DNA of 64,000 nt from Janthinobacterium rivuli (GTDB lineage Bacteria > Pseudomonadota > Gammaproteobacteria > Burkholderiales > Burkholderiaceae_D): NCBI RefSeq assembly GCF_029690045.1, contig NZ_CP121464.1, positions 4,588,001-4,652,000 of the forward strand, given 5' to 3'. Positions within the stretch are counted from its first letter, which is position 1. The number at the start of each line of letters is the position of its first letter. The position numbers and the translations under genes were made by a program. Shown in pieces: positions 61,491 through 64,000 of the stretch. Below the pieces are notes generated by a model. It had not been told where the DNA came from, did no database searches, and saw only the letters and a list, made by a program, of their open reading frames with translations.

Positions 61491-62921
61491 TTACTGCGCC
61501 TGCGGCGCATGCCAGCCGCCGCCCAGCGACTGGATCAGGGCCACGGCCGTCGTCTGGCGGTCCGCCTGCGCCTGCACCAGCGAACGGCGCGCCGACAGGG
61601 CCGTCACCTGCGCCGTCACCACGTCCGTGTAGCCGACCTGGCCCGCGTTGTAGCGATTCAGCATCTGCTGCTCGACCTGGTCGGCGGCGGATGACGCCTG
61701 CTGGCGCAGTGCCAGCTGCTCGGCCAGCGCGCGCGTGGCCGACAACTGGTCTTCCACGGCGCCAAAGGCACTGAGTACCGTTTGGCGGTAACGGGCCACG
61801 GCCGCTTCATGCCCCGCCTTGGCCGCATCCACGCTGGCCGTGGTGGCGCCCGCGTTGAACAGGGTTTGCGCTGCCGACACGCCCAAGGACCACAGGCTCG
61901 ACGATGCGTTGAACAGGTCGCCCACACGGCTGGCGCCGGAACCATAGGAGCCCGTCAGGTTCAGGCTCGGATAGTAGGCCGAGCGGGCGATGCCGATCTG
62001 CTCGTTGGCCACGGCAACCCTACGCTCGGCGGCCGCGATGTCGGGTCGGCGCTGCAGCAGGGTCGAGGGCACGCCCAGCGGCACCTCGGGCACGGTCAGG
62101 GTCCACGGCGCCACGGCCAGGCTGAAGTCGGACGGCGCGCGGCCCAAAAGTATCGCGATCGCGTGTTCGAGCTGGGCGCGCGCACGCGTCTGGCTGGACA
62201 GGTCGATCTGCGCATTGGCCAGCTGCGTCTGCGCCTGCAGCAGGTCGGACTTGGCGGCGATGCCGGAGTTGAAGCGGTTACCGGTAATCTCGAGCACGCG
62301 CTTGTAGCCGTCGATCGTGGCATTGAGCAGCGCGATCTGCGCATCGCTCTGGCGCAGCGAAAAATAATTGGTGGCCAGCTCGCCCTGCGCCGACAGGCGC
62401 GCTGCCGCCAGGTCGGCTGCGCTGGCGCTGGCACTGGCGTCCGCCCCCGTCACGCCGGCGCGCAGCTTGCCCCACACGTCCGGTTCCCACGAGGCGCCGA
62501 TGGCGGCCTTGAAGTTGTTGTTCGTCTGCTGCTCGCCCCCGCCGCCGGAGCGGGCGCCGCTGCCCGTCAGGTTCACCGTCGGGAACAGCGAGGCGCGCTG
62601 TTCGCGCACCAGCGCGCGCGCCTGCTCGTACGAGGCGATGGCGGCGGCCACGTTCTGGTTCGATATGTCGATGCCTTCGGCCAGCTGGTTCAGCTGCGCG
62701 TCACCGAACAGGGTCCACCACGGCCCCCGTTCCAGGGTATCGGCCGGCACGGCGGGCTGCCAGCCTGCCGCCTCCTTGAACGCTTGCGGCGCGGCGGCCG
62801 TCGGCACTTCATACGTGGGGCTGACGGCGCAGCCGGCCAGCAGGACGAAGGCGGCCGCGGTGGCCAGCGACAGCAGATGGCGTGCCGGTGCGGTCGATAC
62901 GATAGGTTTTACATGCTTCAT
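61491..62921 (-). CDS. RND efflux outer-membrane lipoprotein (NodT/OprM family)
   Basis: 476 residues. The lipoprotein signal is SLATAAAFVLLAGC, with Cys about residue 31. The outer-membrane factor repeats are visible: WWTLFGDAQLNQLAEGIDIS, AAIASYEQARALVREQRASLFPTVNL, and the second copy with SLWSLGVSAAQTLFNAGATTASVDA and VGYTDVVTAQVTALSARRSL. It forms the channel of a tripartite pump. Its ATG overlaps the permease stop by 4 nt (ATGA), so it is the last gene of the efflux operon. Confidence 0.94.
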   Translation of the reverse strand: MKHVKPIVSTAPARHLLSLATAAAFVLLAGCAVSPTYEVPTAAAPQAFKEAAGWQPAVPADTLERGPWWTLFGDAQLNQLAEGIDISNQNVAAAIASYEQARALVREQRASLFPTVNLTGSGARSGGGGEQQTNNNFKAAIGASWEPDVWGKLRAGVTGADASASASAADLAAARLSAQGELATNYFSLRQSDAQIALLNATIDGYKRVLEITGNRFNSGIAAKSDLLQAQTQLANAQIDLSSQTRARAQLEHAIAILLGRAPSDFSLAVAPWTLTVPEVPLGVPSTLLQRRPDIAAAERRVAVANEQIGIARSAYYPSLNLTGSYGSGASRVGDLFNASSSLWSLGVSAAQTLFNAGATTASVDAAKAGHEAAVARYRQTVLSAFGAVEDQLSATRALAEQLALRQQASSAADQVEQQMLNRYNAGQVGYTDVVTAQVTALSARRSLVQAQADRQTTAVALIQSLGGGWHAPQAQ

Positions 62922-64000
62922 GATTGTGTGCTCGGGTTATCTGGCCCAGGAATGCGGCTCAATTGCTGCTCGTCGGCGCTGCGCGTGCGCAGCTTGTCGA
63001 GCAGGATGTAGACCACCGGGGTGGTCAGCAATGTGAGTAACTGGCTGGCAATCAGGCCGCCGATGATGGCGACCCCCAAGGGCTGGCGTAGCTCCGACCC
63101 CTCGCCGAAACCGATCGCCAGCGGCAAGGCGCCAAGCGCCGCCGCGAGGGTGGTCATCAGAATGGGGCGGAAACGCAGCAAACAAGCCTCGCGCACCGCC
63201 TCCACAGCTGTCAGCCCGCGCGAACGCTCGGCCTCCAGCGCGAAGTCGATGATCAATATAGCATTTTTCTTGACGATACCGATCAACAGGAACACACCGA
63301 TCAGGGCGATGATGGAAAACTCCATGCGGAACAGCAGCAAGGCCAGCACGGCGCCCACCCCTGCCGACGGCAAGGTCGACAGCACGGTGACCGGGTGGAT
63401 CAGGCTTTCGTACAAAATGCCCAGCACGATGTAGATCACCACGATGGCCGCCAGGATCAACAGCGGCTGCTCCTTGTTGCTGTCCTGCGCACTCTTCGCC
63501 GAACCCTGGAAGCTGCCGCGCACGTTGACGGGCATGCCGATTTCCGACTCCGCCTGGGCCACGGCCGCCTGCCCGTCGCTGAGCGGATAGCCGTCGGCCA
63601 GGTTGAACGACACGGTGGTCGCCAGTTCGCCGCCCTGGTGGTTGATCGACGTGGCCGTCGAGCTTTCCGCGAAGGTGCTGAACGACGACAGCGGCACCAT
63701 GGTCGTCAGGGTCGTGGACAGGGCCGAGCCGCTGGACGGATCGCGCGCCGCCGTCGTATTCGGCGTCGTCGCGGCAACGCTGGTGCTGGCCGTGGTGGCG
63801 CTGGTGGCCGTCGTGCTGGCGGCCACGGCGGCCGCATTCGACGCCGGCACGTACACGGAGCGCAGCGCTTCCGGGCTTTGCGCATAGCGCGGCGCCACTT
63901 CCATGATCACGTGGTACTGGTTCAGCTCATCGTAGATGGTCGCCACCTGGCGCTGGCCGAAACTGTTGTACAGCGCATTGTCGATATCCTTGACTTGCAC
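62918..64000 (-). CDS. RND efflux permease, C-terminal part (MdtC/MuxC-like)
   Basis: 360 C-terminal residues of a ~1050-residue inner-membrane pump; the rest lies beyond the right edge. VKDIDNALYNSFGQRQVATIY is a periplasmic loop typical of MdtB/MdtC pumps. Later come transmembrane helices LLILAAIVVIYIVLGILYESLIHP, SIIALIGVFLLIGIVKKNAILIIDF and LRFRPILMTTLAAALGALPLA. An unusual Ala/Thr/Ser-rich stretch of about 45 residues (NAAAVAASTTATSATTAST and onwards) sits in the periplasmic domain after VYVPASN. It probably exports drugs or other small molecules with the lipoprotein encoded downstream. Confidence 0.93.
   Translation of the reverse strand: MQVKDIDNALYNSFGQRQVATIYDELNQYHVIMEVAPRYAQSPEALRSVYVPASNAAAVAASTTATSATTASTSVAATTPNTTAARDPSSGSALSTTLTTMVPLSSFSTFAESSTATSINHQGGELATTVSFNLADGYPLSDGQAAVAQAESEIGMPVNVRGSFQGSAKSAQDSNKEQPLLILAAIVVIYIVLGILYESLIHPVTVLSTLPSAGVGAVLALLLFRMEFSIIALIGVFLLIGIVKKNAILIIDFALEAERSRGLTAVEAVREACLLRFRPILMTTLAAALGALPLAIGFGEGSELRQPLGVAIIGGLIASQLLTLLTTPVVYILLDKLRTRSADEQQLSRIPGPDNPSTQS

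Overview
The window is about 64 kb of GC-rich chromosome from a Gram-negative beta-proteobacterium. It is most likely an Oxalobacteraceae member (Janthinobacterium/Duganella/Massilia type). The evidence is the dapC-dapD ... dapE-prmB order, an OmpR/EnvZ pair, TonB-dependent receptor, RND efflux and type VI secretion genes, and overall codon use. No rRNA, tRNA or CRISPR array was recognised, and no transposase gene was seen.

1-19.7 kb is mainly housekeeping: lysine/diaminopimelate synthesis (dapC fragment, dapD, dapE), interrupted by a flavin monooxygenase and a RES/Xre-type toxin-antitoxin pair. Then come PrmB, an ABC-F ATPase, CheW, ArfB, a FapA-like DUF342 protein, a secreted small protein, OmpR/EnvZ, an Imm26-like protein, a degenerate encapsulated-ferritin-like protein and a YqhD-type alcohol dehydrogenase. 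A clear TPP riboswitch precedes a TonB-dependent receptor. Convergent to it lies a pnuC-type transporter plus NadR-type kinase operon, so 17.4-20.9 kb looks like a vitamin-uptake locus. From 21 to 23.4 kb there are a DUF2867 protein, a TetR regulator with paired operator-like repeats, a methyltransferase and an unknown protein.

23.7-45.5 kb is the most striking part: a compact, apparently self-sufficient biosynthetic gene cluster. It contains a phosphopantetheinyl transferase, an SDR, a tryptophan-2,3-dioxygenase-like haem protein, an alpha/beta-hydrolase thioesterase, a stand-alone A-T protein, a flavin amine oxidase, a 3187-residue PKS-NRPS (KS-AT-DH-KR-ACP-C-A-T-R), an MFS exporter and a second ketosynthase of the FabF type. 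A LuxR/LuxI quorum-sensing pair closes it. Three lux-box-like 20-mers lie at similar distances upstream of the thioesterase, the FabF-like gene and luxI, so the cluster is probably density-controlled by its own AHL circuit. It is bounded by a decayed copy (left) and an intact copy (right) of the same small gene in the same orientation, which suggests arrival as an island. I do not recognise the product.

46.1-54.3 kb is a type VI secretion effector module read on the minus strand: VgrG, a Tle5-type phospholipase D effector, and two tandem Sel1-repeat lipoproteins that are probable immunity proteins. The second immunity copy has a different signal peptide, a 9-bp repeat expansion and a C-terminus fused to antisense tetR-like DNA. 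54.4-64 kb holds an S46 peptidase, a PAS histidine kinase translationally coupled to a CheB-CheR-PAS fusion, and the end of an RND efflux operon (outer-membrane lipoprotein and truncated permease).
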